64,000 bases of DNA from Bursaphelenchus xylophilus (taxonomy: Eukaryota; Nematoda; Chromadorea; Rhabditida; Aphelenchoididae), in contig CAJFCV020000006.1 of NCBI GenBank assembly GCA_904066235.2, positions 12,338,001-12,402,000 of the forward strand, read 5' to 3'. Below the pieces are notes generated by a model that was not told where the DNA came from, did no database searches, and saw only the letters and a program-made list of their open reading frames with translations. The position numbers and the translations under genes are program-made. The first letter of the stretch is position 1. The number at the start of each line of letters is the position of its first letter. Shown here piece by piece: positions 13,901-22,490 of this stretch.

Positions 13901-16900
13901 TCCACGTCGCCGCCGGGCACCAGCGGCTATCGGTCGTCGTCGCCGGGCGACAAGAAGGAGCGCGGGCGGTCGCGTCGCAACTTCACGAAGGCCATCCGCG
14001 GCTCGCGCTCCATCGCGCTGCGGGACACGGACCCGCCGGCGGCGCTGCTGGTGGGCGACTACATGATCGCGCCGCTGTACGAGTGGTTCGAGCGGATGCG
14101 AGTGGTGGCGGACGGGGCCGAGTCGACGGACAACGCGACCGAGGACGGGGACGATGGGAGCCGGCTGGACGACAACAGCATCCCGGGCACGATGCCCGGC
14201 ACACCGCTTCTGAATGGGAGTGATGTGGAGCCGAGTGGAGGTGAACACTTTTTGCATAGCGTTTTTGTTGCATTCGCCCTTTTTTATGATGATTTGTAGA
14301 CAGTGTACGTTGTAATACAGAGTATTTGTTTCATAGCCTAGATGTTTCGTAAGTCACCCTTGGAGAGTTGTTTTTATCGACCAGTCGTAGCTCACACTGT
14401 GAAAAACGTATACTATAGAGTAAATATTCGATAAGTGACTGTTACCTTCTCCAGTGTATCCTTGTGTTCATAAATTCTCTTTTTTTTATTATGCTGAGGG
14501 GAACAGGTCAAATTTTTACAAAAATTTTTATCAATTTGTCGGTAAAATAATGAGCGCAATGTCGCTGCGCTAATCCCAAGTGAAAATCAATTTGATTTTG
14601 CCGCGAGACAATTCATTCTCTCAGCGAAGATGCGATTTTCGCTGCGACAGAATGCTCATTATTTTTCCGACGTACTGATAAATAAAACTGGGATAAATTG
14701 AAGAACAACAGTCAGATTTTTATCAAATTTGGTGCGCTTGTAGGCTACATTTCATGTCCTCAAAGTTTTGACTGTTTTCTAGCTTTGATTGGCCAAGATA
14801 TTGAACGATTTTTTGAAACGAAAAAGCATCAAAAAATGCGTTGAAAAAACAATTCTTTTCTAGAGCCGCTGCTCTCCCTACCAGAGATTGCCACGGCTCC
14901 GGAGACGGCTCTTGGCTTCGGCTCTGAGCGGCTCCGGCCCCTGAACCCAAAGTCGGAGCCAGGCTTCTGAGCGTTCAAAAAGAGGGAGTCCTGTGATGAA
15001 CAAAAATTCCATTTTGGCCCCCAAAATACATTGGAAAAATCCAAAATTTGCAACATTTTTCAACCAAAAAATTTTTGATGATTTCTGCAAAAAGCAAATT
15101 GAAGATTCGAATTTCAATTTGCCCCCTTTTTTCATCATAATCTGAAATCTCCGCTGCAGTAAAATCTTTTAAGATTTTAGAAAAATCTACCTCCAATTTG
15201 ACCTTCCCCTTCAGTTCAAAACCAATTTCCCGACCTCTCCTCTGCTTTCCCTCTCTTTCCTTTTCTTCGGTGAGGTTAAACTTTGTTCAGAGGTCTACGA
15301 ACGTCCCGATCGGCCGCCTTCGGCCGAGCCCCGCCGAAGCTCCGCGCAGAAGCACGTGCCCGCACGGCGCGCCCTCTCCGCCGTGGACTCAACCGACCGC
15401 GTCGAGGAGACCTTCTCCAACTTCTGGTCGCCATTCGTCGCGTGCGCGTCGGCGCAGAACCGCCGCCGAAGCCGACGCCGCCAACAGTCGTTGCAGACAT
15501 TAACCGGTACAGACTTGGCCTATTTTCCCGCACCGAGTGCCGCTTTTGCGTTGTGCAACTTTTTTTGGTTTGTGGTTTGGTGCTGTTTTTGAGTTTTTTC
15601 TCTTTTTTCTTTCGCCCCATCTTCTTGTTTTTCCTTTGGTTCGCGTTTCCGATTCAAGTCTCTTTCAGTTGAGGGCTGTGGGTTCACCGGGGCAGAGAGT
15701 GTCAACGAAAAATATGAATTTTGGAGAGAGGAGATTTGAATTCGGCGTTTTTGGAGAAATTCCAAAAAATACGTCATTTTTTGAAAAAAATTTAATATAA
15801 GCTAGCAAGTAGCGTATCAGCAGACAAAAAATTTTTATGACATCCTTGTTTGTCAAACGAGCCAAGTTTACCCTTAATTTGGTCAAAAGTAAAATTTGAA
15901 AGCATGTCATCATGACGGATTTTATAGACTTTTTAAAAAAATTCAATGATTTTGAAGGACTGAAAGGTTTTTCTGTGTTATAATAGATGTTTAGAGACTA
16001 GTAAAGCCATTTTTTACAGTTTATTCCAAAAAATAAATACGTCATAATGACGGATTTTTTGGAAATTTTTTTTAAAATTCGAATTTTCTATATTTCGTGT
16101 CATGACTTCCTTTTAGCGTCCAAAATCATATTTTCACATATTTTTTTACATGTCATCATGACGGATTTTTTGGAAATCTCCCAAAAATGCCAATTCAAAC
16201 AAAAATCTCAAAACTCCGCCGTTGACGTTGCAACGTTTGCAGTGAGCAAATGTCCTAACGCTTCCTAATCACGCCCTAACATTACCCGAACTCCGATTTC
16301 AGACGAAGAACCGCCCTCGTTGCAACCCAAATCCCTGGAGGAGTTCACGCCGGTCCTGAAGAACGTGGTGCGCGCGATACGAAGGATTCAGTTGTTGGTG
16401 GCGAGACGGAAATTCAAAGAAGCCCTGAAGCCGTACGACGTCAAGGACGTCATCGAACAGTACTCCGCGGGCCATGTGGACTTGCAAGCGCGAGTCAAGG
16501 TTGTGCAGCAGAAATTGGAACAGATCGTGGGGAAAACGGGCTCGAAGGAAGAGGTCAAAGTCACGCTGACAAATCGAGTTGTCAAGGTGGAACGACAGGT
16601 AAATACGTACCATACACCATAAAAATTTTTACATAAAAAATTTCAGGTCGAAAAAATCGACAAGAAAATCGACCTGTTGGTTGAGATGTTCTTGGAAGAT
16701 CGTCGTCATCGCCTTATTAACTCGAATGCTCCGCCATCGCGAAGTTCCGCGCCCAGCGCGCCCAAACCCACTCGTCAAAATGCTCATCGAGAACCCTCAC
16801 CTCCTCATTCGGCGGCCGGCCGACTCGCCATGACCACTCCGTCGTCGCAACTTTTGTTACAGTAAGCCGAAATGTGTCGCGAATCCATCCTTCCGTGGTT

Positions 16901-17356
16901 AGAAATCTATGTCCTTTGTGTGAGTACGAGCTATCGATGGACTTTTTTTTTTATTTTTTTTGGTGACTTTATTCTTTTATGGTTTCTTTGATTTTTTTCC
17001 GTCCTATCGTAACTTTTTTCTCCAGCAATTGAAAACTTATCCCAACCCAACAAAACCCTCTGATTTTCAGCAAGAACTCAGTGCCGGGCCGTTCGCCAGC
17101 GCCCATTCAAATTGTCTCGGCGCGCCGTCTCCAATCCCTCGGCCTCATCCCGACTTTCGAGCAGTTGAAAAAGTTCTCAAGCCGCGCCGAACGCTCCCAA
17201 CGACCGGTCGGCATCTCGCGCTCGAACAGCCAAGAGCCCGGCGCAATGACCGCCGCTTCCTCGTCGGACACGGCCGAAATGCTGACGGTCCGCTCGCATT
17301 TCAGCAGCAATGTGGACGCCACCGAAGAAACGAAACTCTTGCCCGACTCCAGTTGA
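1977..17356 (+). CDS. kqt-1: KCNQ/KQT-family voltage-gated potassium channel (KQT-1-like), 5' incomplete
   Basis: Exons with matching phases: 1977-2268, 6150-6238, 6321-6463, 7219-7309, 7378-7504, 7813-7868, 8903-9022, 9731-9967, 10732-10910, 11403-11633, 11896-11925, 12863-13041, 13839-14240, 15291-15506, 16303-16598, 16647-16861, 17071-17356 (stop TGA). They give about 1062 residues. Visible parts are the pre-S1 block [10 protein letters not shown]1-S3 (exons 3-6), S4 with [19 protein letters not shown]5, the selectivity filter TTVGYGD, and S6 ending [13 protein letters not shown]. These are followed by calmodulin-binding helix A with its IQ-like stretch (exon 9), a linker of about 350 residues, helix B/C ([15 protein letters not shown]) and a tetramerising coil ([16 protein letters not shown]). 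The channel should be a plasma-membrane tetramer carrying M-type current. The coil resembles KCNQ2-5 more than KCNQ1, hence the KQT-1 call. No start is visible at 1977, where an acceptor precedes the exon; the first in-frame Met is at 2190. Confidence 0.95.
2663..3149. repeat. Family B element, copy 2, split by a family E insertion
   Basis: Left end CTGTAGGGGACCTGACCC, right end GGATCAGGTCCGTCACTGTA. The normal inner region is interrupted at 2782-3001 by an intact family E element. The order of insertion is therefore B first, then E. Confidence 0.85.
2782..3001. mobile_element. Family E MITE, copy 1, with 5-bp target duplication
   Basis: Perfect 11-bp terminal inverted repeats CACGGCAACCC / GGGTTGCCGTG bound 220 bp. 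The flanks are CATCC at 2777-2781 and CATCC at 3002-3006, a perfect 5-bp target-site duplication. There is no coding capacity. It is about the same length as copy 2 at 52538-52756 and highly similar to it. Confidence 0.9.
3951..4096. repeat. Family A1 MITE
   Basis: Begins TATCAGTCTGTCGGGAAAAT and ends with the mirror image TTATTTTCCCGACAGACAGG. The inner arms are of the TAATGAGCAC type. It lies in the first visible KQT intron and abuts a truncated family A3 fragment (4097-4201). Confidence 0.85.
4097..4413. repeat. A3 left fragment joined to a 5'-truncated family B element
   Basis: 4097-4201 carries the left end of an A3-type element (GTCTGTCGGAAAAAAATGTGG). At about 4202 it passes directly into the inner arm of a family B element that runs to CCGCTCGCTGTA at 4413. 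Both elements lost the ends that meet, so this looks like a deletion junction. Confidence 0.7.
5263..5480. repeat. Family B element, left end truncated
   Basis: From GCATTTTGCATCCGGGAAGT to the right end CAGGTCCGTCGCTGTA. Both arms pair, but the outermost left bases are missing. Confidence 0.75.
5754..5912. repeat. Family A2 MITE
   Basis: TATCAGTCTGTCGGAAAAAT left end and TTTTCCCGACAGACCGATA right end. The inner arms carry the palindromic pair ACGGCGGATCGTCGC / CGACGATCCGCCGT instead of the A1 sequence. It is followed at 5913-5951 by a loose 3' end of an A1 copy. Confidence 0.85.
6592..7106. repeat. AT-rich degenerate repeats carrying an octamer cluster, in a KQT intron
   Basis: The intron between the pre-S1/S1 exons holds imperfect repeats built around ATTTGCAT...ATGCAAAT. 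Perfect ATGCAAAT occurs at 6610, 6748, 6821, 6863, 6936, 6978 and 7099. The reverse form ATTTGCAT occurs at 6592, 6843, 6960 and 7081. ATGCAAAT is the classical POU-domain octamer (established knowledge); whether it works here is unknown. Confidence 0.8.
8062..8626. repeat. Family A3 MITE enlarged by a nested family H element
   Basis: Outer ends are TTAGTCGGGAAAATAATGTGG and CCACATTATTTTCCCGACAG. Inside, 8142-8534 is a family H element with ends TTTTCAGAAAGTGCAT / ATGCACTTTATGAAAA and several GCACAGTGC palindromes. The host element is 565 bp instead of about 150 bp because of this insertion. Confidence 0.8.
10006..10158. repeat. Family A3 MITE
   Basis: TATCAGTCTGTCGGGAAAGT to TATTTTCCCGACAGACTGA. 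The inner arms are of the TAATGTGGATTTGTCGC type. It lies in the KQT intron after the pore exon, 38 bp past the splice donor. Confidence 0.85.
10429..10601. repeat. Family A1 MITE
   Basis: Ends ACCAGTTTGTCGGGAAAATA and TATTTTCCCGACAGACTGAT. One arm contains a small tandem duplication of CATTATTT near 10567-10583. Confidence 0.8.
12335..12583. repeat. Family B element
   Basis: TACAGTGACGGAACTGATCC to CCATTGGATTGCCGTCACTGTA. Both arms are complete. It lies in the KQT intron downstream of the 30-nt microexon. Confidence 0.85.
13098..13283. repeat. Inverted-repeat element, family J
   Basis: AGTTTTCGTGGTGGGAC on the left and GGTCCCACCACGAAAACC on the right, with TCATCATGACC inside. Single arms of the same family occur near 9127 and 9248 and after 31670, all around other exons. 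The terminal match is about 17 bp. Confidence 0.65.
14529..14680. repeat. Family A1 MITE
   Basis: TATCAATTTGTCGGTAAAAT to ATTTTTCCGACGTACTGATA. It is more diverged at its ends than most copies. It lies in the KQT intron between the exons at 13839 and 15291. Confidence 0.8.
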
Positions 17357-17414
17357 AAACAAACGCCAAAAATCGTTCTCTTTTTTCGATTTGCTTTCAG
17401 TTTCAGTGGAATTT

Positions 17415-18050
17415 GTGCATGTCGCTGGTTTGAATTTCGCGACTGCACTGTGCAAAAAAAGTCATGGTGCGGGCGACAGACCAAAAAAGCCATTTGCACT
17501 GTGCAAAGTGAACTTTTGTTTTCGCACAGTGCATGTCGCTGGAGTGAATTTCGCGACTGCACCGTGCAGAAAAAGCCAGGGTGCGGGCGACAGCTCAAAA
17601 AGCCGTTTGCACGGTGCGAAAGGCTGCAAATTGCACAGTGCAAAGTGAACTTGTGTTTCCGCACAGTGCGCGTCGCTGGAGTGAATTTCGCGACTGCACT
17701 GTGCAGGAAAAGCCAGGGTGCGGGCGACAATCCAAAAAAGCCATTTGCACAGTGCAAATTGAACTTTTTGTCTTCGCACAGTGCATGTCGCTGGAGTGAA
17801 TTTCGCGACTGCACTGTGCAAAAAAAAAGTCTGGCTGCGGGCGACAGCTCAAAAAGCCATTTGCACAGTGCAAAATGAACTTTTTTTTTCCGCACAGTGC
17901 ATGTCGCTGGAGTGAATTTCGCGACTGCACTGTGCAAAAAAGTCGAGGTTAAAAGCTTATTGCACGGTGCAAAAAGCCGTTTGCACTGTGCAAAGTGAAC
18001 TTTTGTTTTCGCACAGTGCAAACGCCAAAAATTACTCCAGCGACTGTGCA
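17415..18050. repeat. Tandem array of family H units (about 115 bp x 5.5) after the KQT stop
   Basis: Each unit holds GTCGCTGGAGTGAATTTCGC, a GCACTGTGC palindrome, a GCGGGCGACA block and a second GCACAGTGC palindrome. Unit starts near 17420, 17529, 17668, 17787 and 17902 give spacings of about 109-139 bp. The array begins about 60 bp after the channel's stop. It lies before the first AATAAA (18213), so it may be part of the 3' UTR (inference). Confidence 0.85.
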
Positions 18051-18212
18051 CGGACTGGCATAAAAATTTGAATCTTTTTTTTTTTGAAAATTCCACTGAA
18101 AAAATTTTTTTTTGATTTCACACAAAAAGACGGGAGAAATTTGCCTGATCTCACGGTATTGTTGTCCATATATTGTCATATGTGTTGTATTGTACAGATA
18201 CGAAGATATTTC

Positions 18213-18218
18213 AATAAA
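18213..18218 (+). terminator. Candidate polyadenylation signal for the KQT gene
   Basis: AATAAA inside TTTCAATAAACAAAAAAG, the first canonical signal downstream of the stop at 17356. If used, the 3' UTR would be about 870 nt and would include the family H array. Confidence 0.4.
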
Positions 18219-18582
18219 CAAAAAAGTTGTTTTTTGGAGAAAAAAAATGATTCTGATGAGATTTGGAGGCAGATTTAAATAAGAATTTTCTATAATACCG
18301 GCCAAAAAAGATTGTTTTCTCTGACCGTCTCACTTCATTTTCCGTGCTCCGAAAAGATCGTTGAATATCTCAGCTGCACTTGCAAAGCACGAGATAAAAT
18401 TTTCAGGGACTAATTTGTGACCAACGTAAGATAAGTGCGCAAAATTTCAAAAAAATACGAGCTTTACCCCAGCAGTAATTTCATTTTAAAAAATTTTCGC
18501 GACTTTTCGAAAACCTTTTCCGAATACACTTTACAATTTATTGAATAGATACAAGGAGTCACGCTTTGTTTTCTTGGGCTTC

Positions 18583-21462
18583 TTATTGGATGCGGAGCAA
18601 GATGCTTTTCATGGCTTGTGCCAGGTTCCGATCCACGAACGAGGACGCCCGCAGCGTTGGATAGGGTTTGTTCAATCGGATCAGGTGCTCCCGTTGCGCT
18701 GCGGAAATGGGAGATTCATTCAGCATTATGGAGCGGGTGATTGGACGGACCTGGAAGGAAATAAGTAATTTGTGATTTTTTGGTCGAATTTTGGAAATTC
18801 TACTCTTTTGCGGCTCTAATTTTTCGTTTTTCTGACAGGGGAAGTACTCCAAGTGCGACGCTCAGATTTTGATGAAACTTGGCACAAATTTAGAATTTTT
18901 TTTTCTAAGATATATGCGATAATCCTAGCTCGCGCTTTGCAGAAACAACCGAGATTTTTAGATCGAAAATCGGCGAAAATTTAGGACTTTTTGCCGAATT
19001 TCGGCACGAAAAGTTTCATACCTATTTCTACCGTAAAGGATAATGTTTCTACAAAAAATCAAATTTTTCCGCACGAAACTGCCGAAGTTGGCCAAAAAGC
19101 GCTTTTCTCTCTGACCGCTCTCCACGTTTAGCGTGCTCTCTCCCGGCAAAAATCGTTCGATATCTCGGCGGAGCTCGCGCAAAGCGCGAGCTAAAACTTT
19201 CAGGAATTGATATTTAGTTCATAACCGACGTGTGTGCAAATTTAATGAAAATCTGAGCGTCGCACTTGGAGTACTTCCCTTGTGAGTTACTCGAAGCGAT
19301 GACATCAAATGTAGAACGTATTTTGCCTCATTCTCAGGTTGCCTACGTGGAAACAATCTTAAATCCTCTTTAGCTATGGCTTATACAGACTTAACACTTT
19401 GTCTTTTTTTTAATCCCGGTGATGACAAAATCCCCTAATTTTTTTACTAGCGAAAAATTCCAAGGCGTTCAGATTTGGACGAAACAAACCAAAATTAAAG
19501 TAAAATTTTTCTATGAAACAATGCGAGATTTCTACTAGGCGTTCCAGAAAGTGCGTGCACCTTTCGTCGCAAATTTTCCGCACTGTGCATTTGACCTTTT
19601 GCACCGTGCAATTCAAAAATCGCAGCGACATAAGCTTTTTTCAACTCTGTCGCCGCGCATTTTGGGCGCGCGACGACAATTGCACAGTGCAAAAAGAAGA
19701 AAAATGCACTGTGCGCCGCGAAAAAAAGTGCACTCACTTTCTGGAACGACTAGTAGCTCGCGCTTTACATTTTTGGATTTTCGAAGACAAAATATGAAAT
19801 TTTCGTATCCTATGTTTGGTAAAAATTTGAAACTTTTTTTCGAATTCTGGCATGAAACGTTGCATGCCTAATTCTACTATAGAGGGTAATGTTTCCACAA
19901 AAAATCAATTTTTTCCGGATGAAATTCGCAGAGATACGGCCAGAAAGTGTTTTTCTCTCTGACCGCTCTCCGCATTTTTCGTACTCTCTCGGCCTAAAAG
20001 ATTATTGAATATTTCCACTGCCCTTGTAAAGGGCGAGCTAAGATTTTCACTAATTGACTTGTGGCCTGGGCCCAATTTGTGCACAAAATTTATAAAAAAC
20101 TCCTCTGTAAATTCTCCTTTACCTTCAGCTCTGTTTCCAGCGCATCCTCCAGATCGCTGATGTCGATGGAGCGCCTCGTCAACGGATTCGCCTCCTCGGG
20201 CGGGAACAGGTGACGAGCCGCCAGGAACTCACGCAAATGCACGCTGCGTGCCGTTGCCGGCATGAGACATGATGCTATGACAATCCTGCAAACAAATCCT
20301 GGTTTTGCAAGAATCTTTACAGTCAAAAACAAGATTGTTGGGGGAAAACAAACACTTGAACTTTCTACAGCTGGAAACAAATGTTTTTTGCGGAAATACG
20401 GTTTCTGGAAAGGCGAAATTAGTTATGACTTTTGTAACACAAAAATCTGAAAGACTGATGAGGAGGGTGCCTTTTGGATTTAGAGGAAATAATGCGAAAA
20501 TAATGAGTAAAGGATGATTTTCAAAATGTCAAAATTTCGGCTTATGCTTTTCAAGCAGCGCCGAAAAATTATCAGTCTGTCGGGAAAATAATGAGCACTC
20601 TATCGCATCAAAAATCTATCTCATCACCGCAGAGGAAATGAATTGTGTTGCGGCAAAATCAAATTGACTTTCAGTTTTTCCCGACAGACTGATAGTCCTT
20701 TGTAAAGTCGCTGAAGTAATTTTGAGTGTTTACACTGTCCAGAAAAAGTCAAGGCGCGAGCAACACCCGAAAAAAGCCTATTGCACAGTGCAAGGAAAAC
20801 TTTTGTTTTCGTACAGTGCATGTCGCGGAATTCACTCCAGCGAGTTTGCGAATGGATTAATATCAGTCTGTCGGGAAAATAACGGCGCATCGTCGCACCA
20901 AAATGTCTCGCCTCGCCGCTATCGCGCACCAAATCCCCAGCCGCGGCTTGAAGTCGCAAAGCGATAAAGGGCGATTCCGAGGCGCGACAATCCGCCGTTA
21001 TTTTCCCGACAGACTGATAAAACAAGAATTTGAAAAATTGATGTACTTCTCAGAAGGTACACTTTGGATTTTTCGAGAACTTGATAAGCAACGGATGCTA
21101 CAGTGCAGCCGGCTTTTCTTGCTTTGCACTGTGCGAAATTAGCGACAAGTTCAAAATCCACTGTCCAAAAGAGAGCAAATGGCCATGCACTTTATGAAAA
21201 TACCAATGCTACAATTTATTTTTTTATGCTCAATTTACCGGTCCCGGCCGTCCCAAATTTTGTTCGGCCCGGCCCAGGAGCCATGTATTTTTCCTTAACC
21301 GTTGATAATTTCCACATTCTCCAAAAATACCTCTAAAATGCTCCAAGTTCCTCATAAAATGTCAAATTCCCAGCTGCACATAACGTCAACTCTTTGCATA
21401 CCGTATGAAAGTCAATGAGAAATAAAAAGCACTTACAGAACGGCGAGCAAGACTCCTTGCAT
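18583..21462 (-). CDS. Small secreted protein or prepropeptide, function unknown
   Basis: Three exons on the minus strand: 21437-21462, 20123-20285 and 18583-18750, with phases 2 and 0 that match. They encode about 118 residues. The start MQGVLLAVLIVIASCLMPATA is a textbook signal peptide interrupted by the first intron. The mature part has no cysteines. It has one dibasic site (LTRR before SIDISDLEDALE) and a C-terminal half with KPYPTLR and FVDRNLAQAMKS. The stop is TAA at 18583. The exon containing the ATG is open upstream to an acceptor-like CTGCAG at 21611, which may bound a 5' UTR. The make-up (signal peptide, short, dibasic cleavage site) would suit a neuropeptide-type precursor, but I recognise no family. 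Both introns carry repeats of families A, F and H. Confidence 0.65.
18847..19271. repeat. Family F inverted-repeat element, complete copy
   Basis: CTCCAAGTGCGACGCTCAG on the left and its mirror image CTGAGCGTCGCACTTGGAG on the right, with TA at both edges (18845-18846, 19272-19273). The 425 bp form long imperfect arms containing AAGCGCGAGCTAAAACTTTC. It lies in the intron of the secreted-protein gene. Confidence 0.85.
19538..19752. repeat. Family H element
   Basis: Ends GTTCCAGAAAGTGCGTGCAC and GTGCACTCACTTTCTGGAAC, with GCACTGTGC / GCACAGTGC palindromes inside. It sits against a truncated family F copy that continues to about 20100. Confidence 0.75.
19753..20100. repeat. Truncated family F copy
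   Basis: Same arm blocks as the complete copy (GCATTTTTCGTACTCTCTCGG, GGCGAGCTAAGATTTTC), with the left end lost where the family H element stands. Confidence 0.6.
20570..20694. repeat. Family A1 MITE, internally deleted
   Basis: TATCAGTCTGTCGGGAAAAT to TTTTTCCCGACAGACTGATA, only 125 bp. The right arm lacks the CATTATT stretch next to its end. Confidence 0.8.
20705..20850. repeat. Family H fragment
   Basis: Contains AAGTCGCTGAAGTAAT, TTGCACAGTGCAA and a GTGCATGTCGC block that match one unit of the array at 17415-18050, without clear outer ends. Confidence 0.6.
20861..21019. repeat. Family A2 MITE
   Basis: TATCAGTCTGTCGGGAAAAT to ATTTTCCCGACAGACTGATA with the ACGGCGCATCGTCGC-type inner arm. 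Over most of its length it closely matches the copy at 5754-5912. Confidence 0.85.
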
Positions 21463-21788
21463 TGTGGGGCCCAGAGGTGAGTAATGCGAGGAAAACGGAT
21501 TGTGGGCCAGAAACACCCGTCCACGTACGATAGCGTTCTGCAAAAGATGACGTCGAGCGCTAAGCCGGCGGAACACGAAAATGCGTCGTTTATTACAGAG
21601 TATACGCGGACTGCAGAAAGAAGGGCGAGAAAAACGAAAAAGCCCTGGAAAAAATACCAAAGTAAATTGTAAACTCTCTCGAAGTGTGACAAACGGATTT
21701 CCTTTAAATTCACTGCGATAACAGCAAAAAACAAAGAAAATGTAGAGTGCGAATTGGCCGAACTTTTAAACAAAAATAGCAGGAAAAT

Positions 21789-21956
21789 ACAGTTCCAGAT
21801 CCTGTGACAAAAAAACGTATCATTTTGCATCCGGGAAGTACCAAAAAATGTAGTAAAATACCTCCCTCTAAAAGTGAAAAAAACTCCGATTTCAAAAGCT
21901 CGCCCGCTCTTTTTGCGATGAAAAGGGCGCGCCCTTCAAAAAGAAGTTTTTTTTTG
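21789..21956. repeat. Family B element, right half missing
   Basis: Left arm from AGATCCTGTGACAAAAAAAC through CCCGCTCTTTTTGCGATG to AGAAGTTTTTTTTTGACC, then lost. Confidence 0.75.
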
Positions 21957-22109
21957 ACCAAAGAAAACTTGTCGAGTTCCTTAGCAATCTGATTCAAAAA
22001 GCCAGGCCGCGATAAGGAGTATCGCAGTAAGTACTTTTGATCAAAAAAATCTTGATGTTCCTTACGATGAGTGAGATAAACACTTCAGAAAAGGCTTACA
22101 ATAGAAGCC

Positions 22110-22490
22110 CCACAAACTAGCTATGAATTCCTGAAAGTTTTGGCTCTCGCGTTGCACGCGCAGCCGAGATATTCAATGAACTTTGCGGCCAAGAGAGCTC
22201 GCTAAACGCGGAGAGCGGTCAGAGGGAAACCCGCTTTTTGGCCGTATCTTTGCCACGTTTGTGCGGAAAAAAATTATTTTTTTGCGGAAACTCTACAGTA
22301 GAAACAAGGATGAAATTTTTTAGGCCAAAATTCTCAAAAAAAATGGACATTTTCCAAACTTTTAACCTAAAAATCTCGGTCGTTTCTACACAGTGCAAGC
22401 CGGGAGCCTTGCATATGTCTTTGTATTAAAAAAAGTATCCTAAATTATGTGCCAAGGTTCATTAAAATCAGAGCATTGAAGTTGAAGTAC
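22110..22490. repeat. Family F copy, diverged
   Basis: Shares AGCGGTCAGAG, CCTAAAAATCTCGGTCGTTTC and the right-end block AAAATCAGAGCATTGAAG with the complete copy, in the same order. The outer ends are weak. Confidence 0.6.

Noticed and set aside
13742..14257. 171-codon minus-strand frame opposite a KQT exon
   Set aside because: Shadow of the GC-rich linker exon 13839-14240; the plus frame continues in phase with neighbouring KQT exons.
17415..18050. Array looks like direct repeats with spacers, as in CRISPR
   Set aside because: Units are about 115 bp and repeated as a whole, with no unique spacers. The genome is eukaryotic and no cas-like gene is present.
17107..18096. 329-codon minus-strand open frame downstream of and overlapping the KQT last exon
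   Set aside because: It is antisense to the KQT coding end and then follows the tandem family H units. The repeated peptide pattern comes from the DNA repeat, with no start context, splice signals or family resemblance.
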